Part shown: in pieces, positions 1 through 5,706 of the stretch
How the letters are laid out: each line of letters begins with the position of its first letter
Position numbering within the stretch: the first letter of the stretch is position 1
Source of the DNA: Deltaproteobacteria bacterium
Lineage (GTDB): Bacteria > Desulfobacterota > Desulfarculia > Adiutricales > Adiutricaceae
Direction: 5' to 3'
DNA length: 6,586 nt
Assembly (NCBI GenBank): GCA_031279525.1
Contig: JAITIH010000014.1
Location: 1-6,586, forward strand
Made by a program: the position numbers and the translations under genes
Notes under the pieces: model-generated
What the model was told of the DNA's origin: nothing
The model's input: the letters and a program-made list of their open reading frames with translations, nothing else
Databases searched by the model: none

Positions 1-83
1 CAGATAGTTACGATTTTAGGCTTCCCAGAGCGCCCATCCCGAATGGTGGTTAAGAGCCTATAAGAATAGTAGTAAGAGCCCGT

Positions 84-144
84 CTTAGATTTACGTGTCG
101 GGACTTTATTAATTCTCATAATCCTAATGTAAGTCTAAGTCCCG
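84..144 (+). other. Two overlapping, mutually exclusive inverted repeats
   Basis: CTTAGATTTAC (84-94) can pair with GTAAGTCTAAG (129-139) over 11 positions, one of them a U-G wobble in + sense RNA. CGGGACTT (99-106) can pair perfectly with AAGTCCCG (137-144). The two pairings share bases 137-139, so they compete. This resembles a two-state RNA switch, but there is no gene directly downstream and no known RNA family is recognised. It may be coincidence in AT-rich DNA. Confidence 0.3.
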
Positions 145-296
145 CTAAGGTCAAGATGGTGAGAAAAATTATGGGACTACAAACGAACTCGGACCATATA
201 AGTACAACATAATAGCTATTAATTCCGAGTAATAAAGCTACATTATAATTTTTTTGAACAAAGTTGTTAAATATAATTATTTCTAATTAGCGCCAA

Positions 297-324
297 AATG
301 GGTGAAGTTTTATGGTCACCCGTT
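297..324 (+). other. Short stem-loop
   Basis: AATGGGTGA (297-305) pairs with TCACCCGTT (316-324) around a 10-base loop, giving 9 pairs with one U-G wobble in + sense RNA. A TATAAT word at 272-277 lies just upstream but has no good -35 box. No U-tract follows, so this is not an intrinsic terminator. Function unknown. Confidence 0.3.
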
Positions 325-658
325 AAAGACCGGTTAAAGATCGGCTAAGGCGATCAACGACCGAACCTTTCGAGCGGCGATGGGTCAAAAGCGGCGAGCG
401 CCCGACCCTAACGGCCGGCTTTATGCCTAACTTAAGCGAGGAAAGAATTTAGAGAGCGGCGGGCCGTGGCGTTCGCGGGGCGACTTAAAGGGGCCGCGCT
501 TTTTAGCGACTTCAGGCGAGGCTAAGGTCGGGCCCGGGGTGGGGGCGCCAAGTCGCCCATTTTTGATTTGTGTCGATAATCGGCCAAGTTATCAATAATA
601 AATCAAATAGTTAGGTTTTATGGCTTGGATTATAAACGCCCTTCCCCGCGGAAAATCG

Positions 659-687
659 TTGACAGAATTTCTTTCCTGGTCTATAAA
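659..687 (+). promoter_or_regulatory. Sigma-70 type promoter of the importer operon
   Basis: A perfect -35 hexamer TTGACA (659-664) and a near-perfect -10 hexamer TATAAA (682-687) are separated by exactly 17 bases, the optimum for housekeeping sigma factors. The start of transcription would fall near 694-696. It is the best promoter seen in the window and points toward the binding-protein gene at 846. Only about 40 bases separate the later terminator from that gene, and I see no second promoter there, so the operon probably depends on this one. Confidence 0.7.
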
Positions 688-708
688 TTGTCTTTACGCA
701 GATTATTC

Positions 709-737
709 GCCAAAAAAGCCCCCTTAGGGCTTTTGGC
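709..737 (+). other. First leader hairpin
   Basis: GCC (709-711), four of the six A residues at 712-717, and GCCC (718-721) pair with GGGC (727-730), TTTT (731-734) and GGC (735-737), leaving two bulged A residues and a 5-base loop. The 3' arm (728-739) can alternatively pair with the 5' arm of the terminator at 770-780, so this hairpin could act as an anti-antiterminator. Read on the - strand, the same stem is followed by six T residues, so a weak terminator for leftward transcription is another reading. Confidence 0.4.
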
Positions 738-769
738 TTATATATTTTCTTAGCTGATCAGGAATTCTG

Positions 770-802
770 AAGGCCGAGCCGCTCCGCGGTTCGGCCTTTT
801 TT
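770..802 (+). terminator. Intrinsic terminator in the leader
   Basis: AAGGCCGA (770-777), G778 and CCG (779-781) pair with CGG (787-789), T790 and TCGGCCTT (791-798) around a CTCCG loop. That is 12 pairs including one G-U wobble that exists only in + sense RNA, so the structure fits rightward transcription. Six T residues (797-802) follow directly, then CG, six T, CG and six more T up to 818. The terminator sits 44 bases before the first gene of the operon, which suggests transcription attenuation rather than the end of an upstream gene, since none is visible. Confidence 0.75.
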
Positions 803-836
803 CGTTTTTTCGTTTTTTGGGCTTTAAAACCTTTTT

Positions 837-841
837 GGAGG
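837..841 (+). promoter_or_regulatory. Ribosome-binding site of the binding protein
   Basis: GGAGG lies 4 bases before the ATG at 846 and fixes that start. A weak 4-bp pairing of ACCT (829-832) with AGGT (839-842) could partly cover it, but is too short to claim as regulation. Confidence 0.75.
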
Positions 842-845
842 TCCT

Positions 846-1958
846 ATGAAGGGCAAAATCCTGGCTTTCTTTCTAGCCGTTTTTTGGGCGACGGGGCTTA
901 GCCCTAAGGCCCAAGCCGAGAAATTCACCATCGGTTTTCAACCTTACGACACCATTTCTTATCAGGTCGCCGTCAACGCCGAACTAGGCCTTTGGAAAAA
1001 GTACATGCCCGAGGGCACAGAGCTGGAGTTCACCCCAGCCCTCCAGGGCAGCATCGTGGCCAACAACATGCTGGCCGGCAAAGCCGTGGCCGGCTACATG
1101 AGCATCATGCCGGCCACCATCTTAGCCTCCAAGGACGAGCAGGCCGAGATCAAAATCGCGGCTTCTTTGGGCATGTCCGAAGGGACCCGCTGCTCGGTGG
1201 TCCTGGTCAGAAAAGACGCCCCTCAGTTTAAAAGCGTCGAGGAGTTGGCTCGCTGGCTGGACGGCAAGACCATCGCCGCCCCCAAGGGCAGCGCCTCGGA
1301 CCAGTACCTGCGCCGCTTTTTTAACAAGCACAACGTCAAACCCAAAGAGTACCTCAACCAATCCATCGAGGTCATCGCCACCAACTTCCGGATAGGCAAA
1401 CTCGACGCCGCCTCGGTCTGGGAGCCGACGGTCTCTCGGATCGCCGATAACGTGGGCGAAGGCTACGTTAGGATAGCCGCCGACGGGAGCGCCGCCGACA
1501 ACTACGACTTGGGCGTCTTGGTCCTTAGAAACGACTTCATCCAAAAGAACCCCGCGGCGGCCAAAGGCTACGTACGCTCGGAGCTGGAGGCTCAACGCTA
1601 CCTGCTCGACCCGGCTAACCAGAAAAACGTCATCGAAATGGTGGCCAAATACGCCACCGGAATCGACAATAACGTGCTGTGGTACTCAATCTACGGCCAG
1701 GTCCCGGCCGACCGGACGAACCCGATCCGGGAGTGGAAGTCCTTCTACTTCAATAAGCTGGAGCGAGAGAACATCGAGGCCGTGGCCCCTTTCCTTTACT
1801 CGGAAAAGGTCATCGACAAGCCTAAGCTCAAAGACTGGGTCGTGGACGACTCCATCGCCCGGGAGGTCTTTAAGGAAGCCGGCTACGCGCCGGTGGACGA
1901 CGAGGCGACTTTAGGCTACGTCTTCGGGGCCAAGGCCGAGGACAGCCCGTTTAAATAG
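846..1958 (+). CDS. ABC importer substrate-binding protein, NitT/TauT class
   Basis: This 370-residue protein is the solute receptor of the importer and should act in the periplasm. Residues 1-24 form a signal peptide: positive start (MKGK), hydrophobic core, and an AQA cleavage site before E25. There is no lipobox cysteine, so it is not a lipoprotein. The mature part begins with a beta strand typical of the family (KFTIGFQPYDT), followed by LQGSIVANNMLAGKA (67-81), a conserved ligand-region segment, and FRIGKLDAASVWEPTVSRI (181-199), the usual second-lobe signature of nitrate, sulfonate and taurine receptors. Length is normal to slightly long for the class. It is first in the operon and separated from the permease by a structured 301-bp spacer, which would allow it to be made in excess. 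The ligand cannot be read from sequence; taurine, other sulfonates, nitrate-like anions or an unrelated small organic molecule are all possible. Confidence 0.92.
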   Translation: MKGKILAFFLAVFWATGLSPKAQAEKFTIGFQPYDTISYQVAVNAELGLWKKYMPEGTELEFTPALQGSIVANNMLAGKAVAGYMSIMPATILASKDEQAEIKIAASLGMSEGTRCSVVLVRKDAPQFKSVEELARWLDGKTIAAPKGSASDQYLRRFFNKHNVKPKEYLNQSIEVIATNFRIGKLDAASVWEPTVSRIADNVGEGYVRIAADGSAADNYDLGVLVLRNDFIQKNPAAAKGYVRSELEAQRYLLDPANQKNVIEMVAKYATGIDNNVLWYSIYGQVPADRTNPIREWKSFYFNKLERENIEAVAPFLYSEKVIDKPKLKDWVVDDSIAREVFKEAGYAPVDDEATLGYVFGAKAEDSPFK

Positions 1959-1972
1959 TTAACGGCCTTGAC

Positions 1973-2023
1973 GGTGGCCCTTTAAGCGAAAAGGCCTTCC
2001 CCTTTAAGCTAAAAAGGGCCGCC
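1973..2023 (+). other. Stem-loop just after the binding-protein gene
   Basis: GGTGGCCCTTT (1973-1983) pairs with AAAGGGCCGCC (2013-2023) over 11 positions. One is a U-G wobble that works only in + sense RNA. Inside, AAAGG (1990-1994) can pair with CCTTT (2001-2005). The structure starts 14 bases after the stop codon and has no U-tract, so it is more likely to protect the upstream mRNA or slow read-through than to terminate. Such intercistronic hairpins after binding-protein genes are known to raise receptor level over the membrane components, as in malE-malF. Confidence 0.5.
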
Positions 2024-2048
2024 TCTTAAAGTCCAGGCCTAAGTAAGG

Positions 2049-2082
2049 CGAGCCTAAGCCCTTTTATAAAAAGCCAGGCTCG
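2049..2082 (+). other. Second intercistronic stem-loop
   Basis: CGAGCC (2049-2054) pairs with GGCTCG (2077-2082). Inside it CTTTT (2061-2065) pairs with AAAAG (2069-2073) around an ATA loop. Weaker than the preceding hairpin. Strand assignment is by operon context only. Confidence 0.3.
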
Positions 2083-2157
2083 ACCTAATAAGGCCATCTA
2101 AGCGATAGCCCTAAAAAGCCTCGCCAGTTTAAGCGCCCCCTGGCGGCGCCCAAAAAA

Positions 2158-2188
2158 CCTAAAAAAAGGCGCCCTCTCCTTTTTTAGG
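2158..2188 (+). other. Third intercistronic stem-loop
   Basis: CCTAAAAAA (2158-2166), a bulged A and GG (2168-2169) pair with CCTTTTTTAGG (2178-2188) around an 8-base loop, giving 11 pairs. No U-tract follows the stem. It overlaps one of two nearby GGCGCC palindromes (2145-2150 and 2168-2173), which offer alternative pairings. Together with the two hairpins before it, it fills most of the 1959-2259 spacer, in which I see no gene and no promoter. Confidence 0.3.
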
Positions 2189-2230
2189 CGGCTTTAGGCG
2201 GGCCTTTTGAGCGACTTACGCCCTTACTTT

Positions 2231-2256
2231 AGGAGCTTCGAGTCGAAAGGAGCTTC
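2231..2256 (+). promoter_or_regulatory. Duplicated ribosome-binding segment before permease 1
   Basis: AGGAGCTTC occurs twice, at 2231-2239 and 2248-2256. The second copy is part of AAAGGAG (2246-2252), 7 bases before the ATG at 2260, and is the likely working ribosome-binding site. The first copy is 17 bases further upstream with no start codon at a suitable distance, and may be a duplication remnant or a standby site. Confidence 0.55.
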
Positions 2257-2259
2257 AAA

Positions 2260-3156
2260 ATGATCGAAACGGCCTCCGGCTCCCTCAAACCCGCCCTAGG
2301 CGAGCTGAGCCAGGGCCGCCCCCGAGCCGGCTTTTTTAGCCGCGTGGGGGGCGGGGCCAAGCGCTGGCTGCGCGGGCCTAGCCCCTGGCTTAACCTCTTG
2401 GGGCTAGTCGGCTTTCTGGTCCTCTGGCATCTAACGACTAGGGTCTTAAAGCTGCCCTTGTTCGTTAAGCTGCCCGGGCCGCTGGACACGGTCAAGGAAT
2501 GGTTTTCCATCCAACCCGTCTACGGAATATCAATCTTCACCTTGGAGTATTACCAGCACATTGGCCTTAGCTGCCTAAGGGTCTTTTTGGCCTTCCTCTT
2601 GGCCACGGGCCTTGGGGTCCCTTTGGGCCTCTTGATGGGTTGGAAAAAAACTTTTTCCGACTACGCCTTCCCGATTTTGGAGCTTTTGCGCCCCATTCCC
2701 ATGCTGGCCTGGGTGCCCTTAGCCATCCTCATGTGGCCGACTAGGGAGTCGTCCATCGTCTTTCTGACTTTTTTGGGCAGCTTCTTCGCCACCCTGCTCA
2801 ACTCCTGGCTGGGCGTCAAATCCATCGACCAGGCCTACTTTCGGGCCGCGGCCTGCTTAGGGGCCTCGGAAAGCCTCATCTTTAGGAAAATCGTCTGGCC
2901 AGGGGCTATGCCCTTCGTCTTCACTGGCCTGCAGATCAGCGTGGGCTACGCCTGGTTCTCCTTGGTCGCTGGGGAGATGTTGGCCGGGGAGTTCGGGCTA
3001 GGCTACCTCATCTGGGACAGCTACATTCTGGTCCAGTACCCGGTCATAATCATCGCCATGCTGACCTTAGGCCTGGTCGGCTCCTTAAACAGCTTGGCCA
3101 TCCGGGCTTTAGGCAATTTCCTGATTCGCTGGAAAAAAAGGGAGAGCGGCCAATGA
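2260..3156 (+). CDS. ABC importer permease 1, NitT/TauT (SsuC-like) class
   Basis: A 298-residue inner-membrane protein forming half of the transport channel. After a charged, probably cytoplasmic N-terminal tail of about 40 residues (longer than usual) come six likely membrane segments near 43-60, 103-126, 137-160, 164-183, 217-240 and 259-282. The segment ELLRPIPMLAWVPLAILMWP (141-160) is a hallmark of this permease class. The cytoplasmic EAA-type loop that docks on the ATPase is at about 194-218: FRAAACLGAS, then a conserved glycine (G201), isoleucine and proline (P214). The start is supported by AAAGGAG 7 bases upstream. The gene ends in an ATGA overlap with ATPase 1, so the two are translationally coupled. 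It is a paralogue of permease 2 two genes downstream; the two probably form a heterodimer, though two separate homodimeric channels sharing one receptor cannot be excluded. Confidence 0.9.
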   Translation: MIETASGSLKPALGELSQGRPRAGFFSRVGGGAKRWLRGPSPWLNLLGLVGFLVLWHLTTRVLKLPLFVKLPGPLDTVKEWFSIQPVYGISIFTLEYYQHIGLSCLRVFLAFLLATGLGVPLGLLMGWKKTFSDYAFPILELLRPIPMLAWVPLAILMWPTRESSIVFLTFLGSFFATLLNSWLGVKSIDQAYFRAAACLGASESLIFRKIVWPGAMPFVFTGLQISVGYAWFSLVAGEMLAGEFGLGYLIWDSYILVQYPVIIIAMLTLGLVGSLNSLAIRALGNFLIRWKKRESGQ

Positions 3157-3974
3157 GCGTGGGCGGGGCCATTAGCGTCAGAGAGGCCAGCAAAATCTAC
3201 GACCCCGATGGGGCCGGGGTCTTGGCCTTGGATCGCTGTTCCATGGAGATCGGCAAAGGGGAGTTCACGGTCGTGGTTGGTCCCTCCGGCTGCGGCAAAA
3301 CCACCCTTTTAAACGCCATCGCCGGCTTCCACGAGCTAAGCGGCGGGGAGATTTACTTAGACGGCCGCCTTTTAAGCTCCCCGAGCCGACCGGCTAGGCC
3401 CGGCTCTGACCGCATCGTGGTCTTCCAAAACGGGGCCCTTTTTCCTTGGATGACCGTCTGGGAGAACGTGGCCTTTGGCCCCATGGCCCAAGGGACGTTA
3501 AGCAAAGAGGCGGCCAAAGCCAAGGCCCTTTCGGGTTTGGAGGCCATGGGCCTAAGTCTCATCGCCGACGACTACCCCGGCCAAATTTCCAGCGGCATGC
3601 GCCGCCGGGCCGAGATCGCGAGGGCCATGGCCTGCGAGCCGAAGGTCCTTTTGTTGGACGAGCCCTTTCGGGCCTTGGACGCCTTGACCAAGACCGTGGC
3701 CCACCAATTCCTGATGGAAGTGTACGACCGCGACCGGCCCACGGTCTTTTTCATCACCCACGACCTAGACGAGGCCGTCTTTTTGGCCTCGAAAGTCTTC
3801 GTCATGACCACCAGGCCAGCCGGGGTCAAAAAAATCCTCGAGGTGACCTTGCCCCGGCCCCGTGATTATCGGCTTTTGGCCTCCCCGGAGTATCAATCGC
3901 TCCGGGCCGAGTGCCAAGACGCGGTGCGCGAGGAGGCCTTAAAGGCCTTCTCGGCCGGGGAGAGGGAAATGTGA
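3153..3974 (+). CDS. ABC importer ATPase 1, with degenerate signature motif
   Basis: A 273-residue nucleotide-binding subunit of the SsuB/TauB type, on the cytoplasmic face. Visible motifs in order: A-loop tyrosine Y16, Walker A GPSGCGKTT (43-51), Q-loop Q92 in VFQNGALFPW, signature ISSGM (145-149), Walker B VLLLDE (165-170) with the catalytic glutamate E170, D-loop RALD (173-176), and H-loop ITHD (201-204) with H203. The signature should read LSGGM; the first glycine is serine here (codon AGC at 3591-3593, one base from GGC) and the leucine is isoleucine. All other catalytic residues are intact. The ATG overlaps the permease 1 stop, with GGGAG 8 bases upstream inside that gene. It most likely pairs with ATPase 2, which supplies a normal signature but lacks the H-loop histidine. 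Confidence 0.92.
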   Translation: MSVGGAISVREASKIYDPDGAGVLALDRCSMEIGKGEFTVVVGPSGCGKTTLLNAIAGFHELSGGEIYLDGRLLSSPSRPARPGSDRIVVFQNGALFPWMTVWENVAFGPMAQGTLSKEAAKAKALSGLEAMGLSLIADDYPGQISSGMRRRAEIARAMACEPKVLLLDEPFRALDALTKTVAHQFLMEVYDRDRPTVFFITHDLDEAVFLASKVFVMTTRPAGVKKILEVTLPRPRDYRLLASPEYQSLRAECQDAVREEALKAFSAGEREM

Positions 3975-4768
3975 TTGGAGCCATGAGCCTTAAAAAACGC
4001 CTGGCCAAGTTGGCCGCCTCGCGATCCTTAAGGCGCGGCCTTATAAGCGTCGCCCTTTTCTTCGTCCTCTGGGAGCTTTCGGCCCGCCTTAAGATCCCCG
4101 TGGTCGGGGCCATCCCGGCCCCCACCGAGGTCTTGGCCTGCCTGGGGCGGGAGCTGGTCAGCGCCTATTACTGGCGCTCCTGGGGCGTAAGCCTGGCGAG
4201 GATCCTGGCCGGCTTCGCCATCGCCCAAGTTTTGGGCGTCCCTTTGGGCCTTCTTTTGGGCTTTAGCCGGAAAGCCAGAGAAATAATTTTCCCCATCATT
4301 GAGATCATGCGGCCGGTCCCGCCCTTAGCCTGGGTTCCGGTCTCGGTCATTTTCTGGCCCTCGGCCGAGATGAGCATGATCTTCGTGACTTTTTTAGGGG
4401 CCTTTTTCACGGTGGTCTTAAACATCGTGGAAGGCGTCGCCGCCATCGACGTCCGCTTTCTAAGAGCCGCGGCTTCTTTGGGCTCCAGCCGCCGGGACGT
4501 GTTCTGGCGGATCATGCTGCCGGCCAGCTTGCCTAGCGTTCTCGTGGGCATGACCGTGGGCATGGGCGTCACCTGGTGCGTGGTGGTGGCCGCCGAGATG
4601 ATCGCCACCAACACCGGTTTAGGCTTCATGACCTGGCGCGGCTACGTGGCCGGGGAGTTTCCCATGATCGTGGTGGGCATGCTGAGCATTGGCCTCGCCG
4701 GCTACCTCTCCTCGGGTTTGATCCGCAGGATTGGGCTCCATTTCACCCCTTGGCTGAAGGGCCAGTAA
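3971..4768 (+). CDS. ABC importer permease 2, NitT/TauT (SsuC-like) class
   Basis: Second channel subunit, 265 residues from the start chosen here. I prefer GTG at 3971, which overlaps the ATPase 1 stop in a GTGA junction and has GGGGAGAGGG (3957-3966) at a good distance. The ATG at 3983 has GGAG only 2 bases away and would give 261 residues; an ATG at 3911 would overlap ATPase 1 by 64 bases and adds unlikely sequence. Six membrane segments lie near 23-38, 73-97, 106-129, 135-154, 187-210 and 231-254. EIMRPVPPLAWVPVSVIFWP (111-130) matches the class hallmark in permease 1, and the EAA-type loop is FLRAAASLGSS with G171, I181 and P184. It lacks the long N-terminal tail of permease 1. The repeated permease-ATPase order suggests an old pair duplication followed by divergence. 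Confidence 0.9.
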   Translation: MIGAMSLKKRLAKLAASRSLRRGLISVALFFVLWELSARLKIPVVGAIPAPTEVLACLGRELVSAYYWRSWGVSLARILAGFAIAQVLGVPLGLLLGFSRKAREIIFPIIEIMRPVPPLAWVPVSVIFWPSAEMSMIFVTFLGAFFTVVLNIVEGVAAIDVRFLRAAASLGSSRRDVFWRIMLPASLPSVLVGMTVGMGVTWCVVVAAEMIATNTGLGFMTWRGYVAGEFPMIVVGMLSIGLAGYLSSGLIRRIGLHFTPWLKGQ

Positions 4769-4773
4769 GGAGG
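4767..4773 (+). promoter_or_regulatory. Ribosome-binding site of ATPase 2
   Basis: AAGGAGG overlaps the TAA stop of permease 2 and lies 4 bases before the ATG at 4778. It is the strongest such site in the operon and supports that start. It also makes ATPase 2 the only gene of the last three without a 4-bp overlap. Confidence 0.75.
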
Positions 4774-4777
4774 CGCT

Positions 4778-5626
4778 ATGGCTGGCGACGCGAAAGGCGG
4801 GCGCTTAGAGGCCCGAGGGCTTGGGCAAACCTACCGGCTGGAGTCGGGGGCGACCCGGGAAGTCCTGCGCGACTTTAACCTAACCTTAGAACCCGGAACC
4901 TTAACCGCCTTAATCGGGCCTTCTGGCTGCGGCAAAAGCGTTCTGATTAATTTATTGGCCGGCTACGAGACCCCGACGGCCGGAGAAATTTTCCTAGACG
5001 GTCGAAAAGTCGTGGGGCCTGGGCCGGACCGGCTCGTGGTCTTTCAGGAGACGGCCCTTTTCCCTTGGCTCACCGCTTTCGAGAACGTGGCCTATGGCCC
5101 CAAAATCCGGGGCGAGCTTAAAGGGCCCGAGCTGACCCGGGCGGTCATGGAGCTCTTGCGCCTAGTGGGCCTCGACGAGTTTCGGGACAAGTACCCCGCC
5201 CAGCTCTCCGGGGGCATGCAAAGACGAGCCGAGCTAGCCAGGGCCCTCATCAACCGGCCTAAGGCCACGCTTTTGGATGAGCCTTTTCGGGGCCTCGACG
5301 CCCTAACCCGCTCTTTGATGCGCGACTACTATCTTAATTTATTCGAAAACCGCCGGGGAACTCAGTTTTTCGTCACCGCCGAGCTAGACGAGGGGCTCCT
5401 CTTGGCCGACCGCCTGGTCATCGCCACTAACCTGCCGGCTCAGGTCAAAAAAATCTTAAAGATCGATCTGCCAAGGCCCCGCTCCGACGAAATCCGAGCC
5501 GCTCCGGAGTATTTGGCTTTAAAGTCCGAGGCCCTAGAGCTTCTTCATGAGGAGGCCATGAAGTCCTTTAAGACCGGGGCCCTAACCGCGGCCGACTTCG
5601 TGGGGGCTTACGCCGCCCTAAACTAG
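4778..5626 (+). CDS. ABC importer ATPase 2, lacking the H-loop histidine
   Basis: A 282-residue nucleotide-binding subunit, paralogous to ATPase 1. Motifs: A-loop tyrosine Y19, Walker A GPSGCGKS (47-54), Q-loop Q90 in VFQETALFPW, canonical signature LSGGM (143-147), Walker B ATLLDE (163-168) with E168, and D-loop RGLD (171-174). The H-loop, which should read THD, is TAE (200-202): the switch histidine is A201 (codon GCC at 5378-5380) and the aspartate is E202. The surrounding sequence (FFVTAELDEGLLLADRL) aligns without gaps to the family, so this is a substitution, not a frameshift. Loss of this histidine usually cripples ATP hydrolysis at the site formed by this subunit's Walker motifs. The C-terminal tail is about 10 residues longer than in ATPase 1. 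The best interpretation is a heterodimer with ATPase 1. Confidence 0.92.
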   Translation: MAGDAKGGRLEARGLGQTYRLESGATREVLRDFNLTLEPGTLTALIGPSGCGKSVLINLLAGYETPTAGEIFLDGRKVVGPGPDRLVVFQETALFPWLTAFENVAYGPKIRGELKGPELTRAVMELLRLVGLDEFRDKYPAQLSGGMQRRAELARALINRPKATLLDEPFRGLDALTRSLMRDYYLNLFENRRGTQFFVTAELDEGLLLADRLVIATNLPAQVKKILKIDLPRPRSDEIRAAPEYLALKSEALELLHEEAMKSFKTGALTAADFVGAYAALN

Positions 5627-5631
5627 GGATT

Positions 5632-5682
5632 ATGGCCCCTAAAAAGCCTCCGCGGCCGGCCACGGCCGGCCTCAAGGGCCAT
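5632..5682 (+). terminator. Large stem-loop at the operon end, possible terminator
   Basis: ATGGCCC (5632-5638) pairs perfectly with GGGCCAT (5676-5682). Inside, GGCCGGC (5654-5660) pairs with GCCGGCC (5665-5671) around a CACG loop. It begins 5 bases after the ATPase 2 stop. Only a short ATTTA follows, so it is not a textbook intrinsic terminator for the + strand; it could protect the mRNA end or work with a termination factor. All pairs are Watson-Crick, so strand cannot be inferred from wobbles. Confidence 0.4.
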
Positions 5683-5706
5683 TTACGCGGTCGCCAAAAA
5701 CCTCAA

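Larger units (their letters stand above)
1..658. other. Gene-less upstream region
   Basis: I find no credible protein-coding gene on either strand, and no tRNA or rRNA that I can recognise. The first 300 bases are clearly AT-rich, with runs such as ATATAATTAT near 271-280. From about 300 to 560 the sequence becomes GC-rich and repetitive in GCGGCG-like words. Inverted repeats lie at 84-144 and 297-324, and a short loose direct repeat (CGTTAAAGA, CGGTTAAAGA, CGGCTAAGG) occupies 321-350. The region could be the upstream spacer of a gene outside the window, an unrecognised structured RNA, or decayed sequence. I cannot choose between these. Confidence 0.6.
695..845 (+). promoter_or_regulatory. 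Non-coding leader, possible attenuator
   Basis: From the inferred start to the first gene the transcript would carry about 150 nt with no ATG in the part before the terminator, so a translated leader peptide is unlikely unless it uses another start codon. It contains a first hairpin (709-737), a 32-base single-stranded linker, an intrinsic terminator (770-802) and the ribosome-binding site. A terminator between promoter and first gene suggests conditional read-through. It could instead end a short (about 110 nt) small RNA. No known riboswitch class is recognised. Confidence 0.45.

Noticed and set aside
244..277. TATAAT words at 244-249 and 272-277 as promoters
   Set aside because: Neither has a -35 box at acceptable spacing (TTGAAC is only 12 bases before the second), and such words are expected by chance in AT-rich sequence.
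543..564. Terminator-like GGGCG/CGCCC stem followed by ATTTTT
   Set aside because: The stem has only 5 pairs and no gene or transcript is visible upstream, so it is too weak to list as a feature.
1122..1595. Long - strand open frame opposite the binding-protein gene
   Set aside because: It lies wholly within a well-supported gene, its predicted protein has no recognisable family features, and it is explained by the GC-rich codon use of the + strand gene.
2229..2510. - strand open frame across the permease 1 start
   Set aside because: It would run through the ribosome-binding site and the permease N-terminus, is basic and low-complexity, and has no recognisable family features.
3911..3970. 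Upstream ATG extension of permease 2
   Set aside because: It would overlap ATPase 1 by 64 bases and adds a G/R-rich sequence not typical of these permeases; a coupled start at 3971 is better supported.
4168..4629. - strand open frame opposite permease 2
   Set aside because: Low-complexity K, R, T and P rich translation with no domain; a shadow of the permease's hydrophobic codons.
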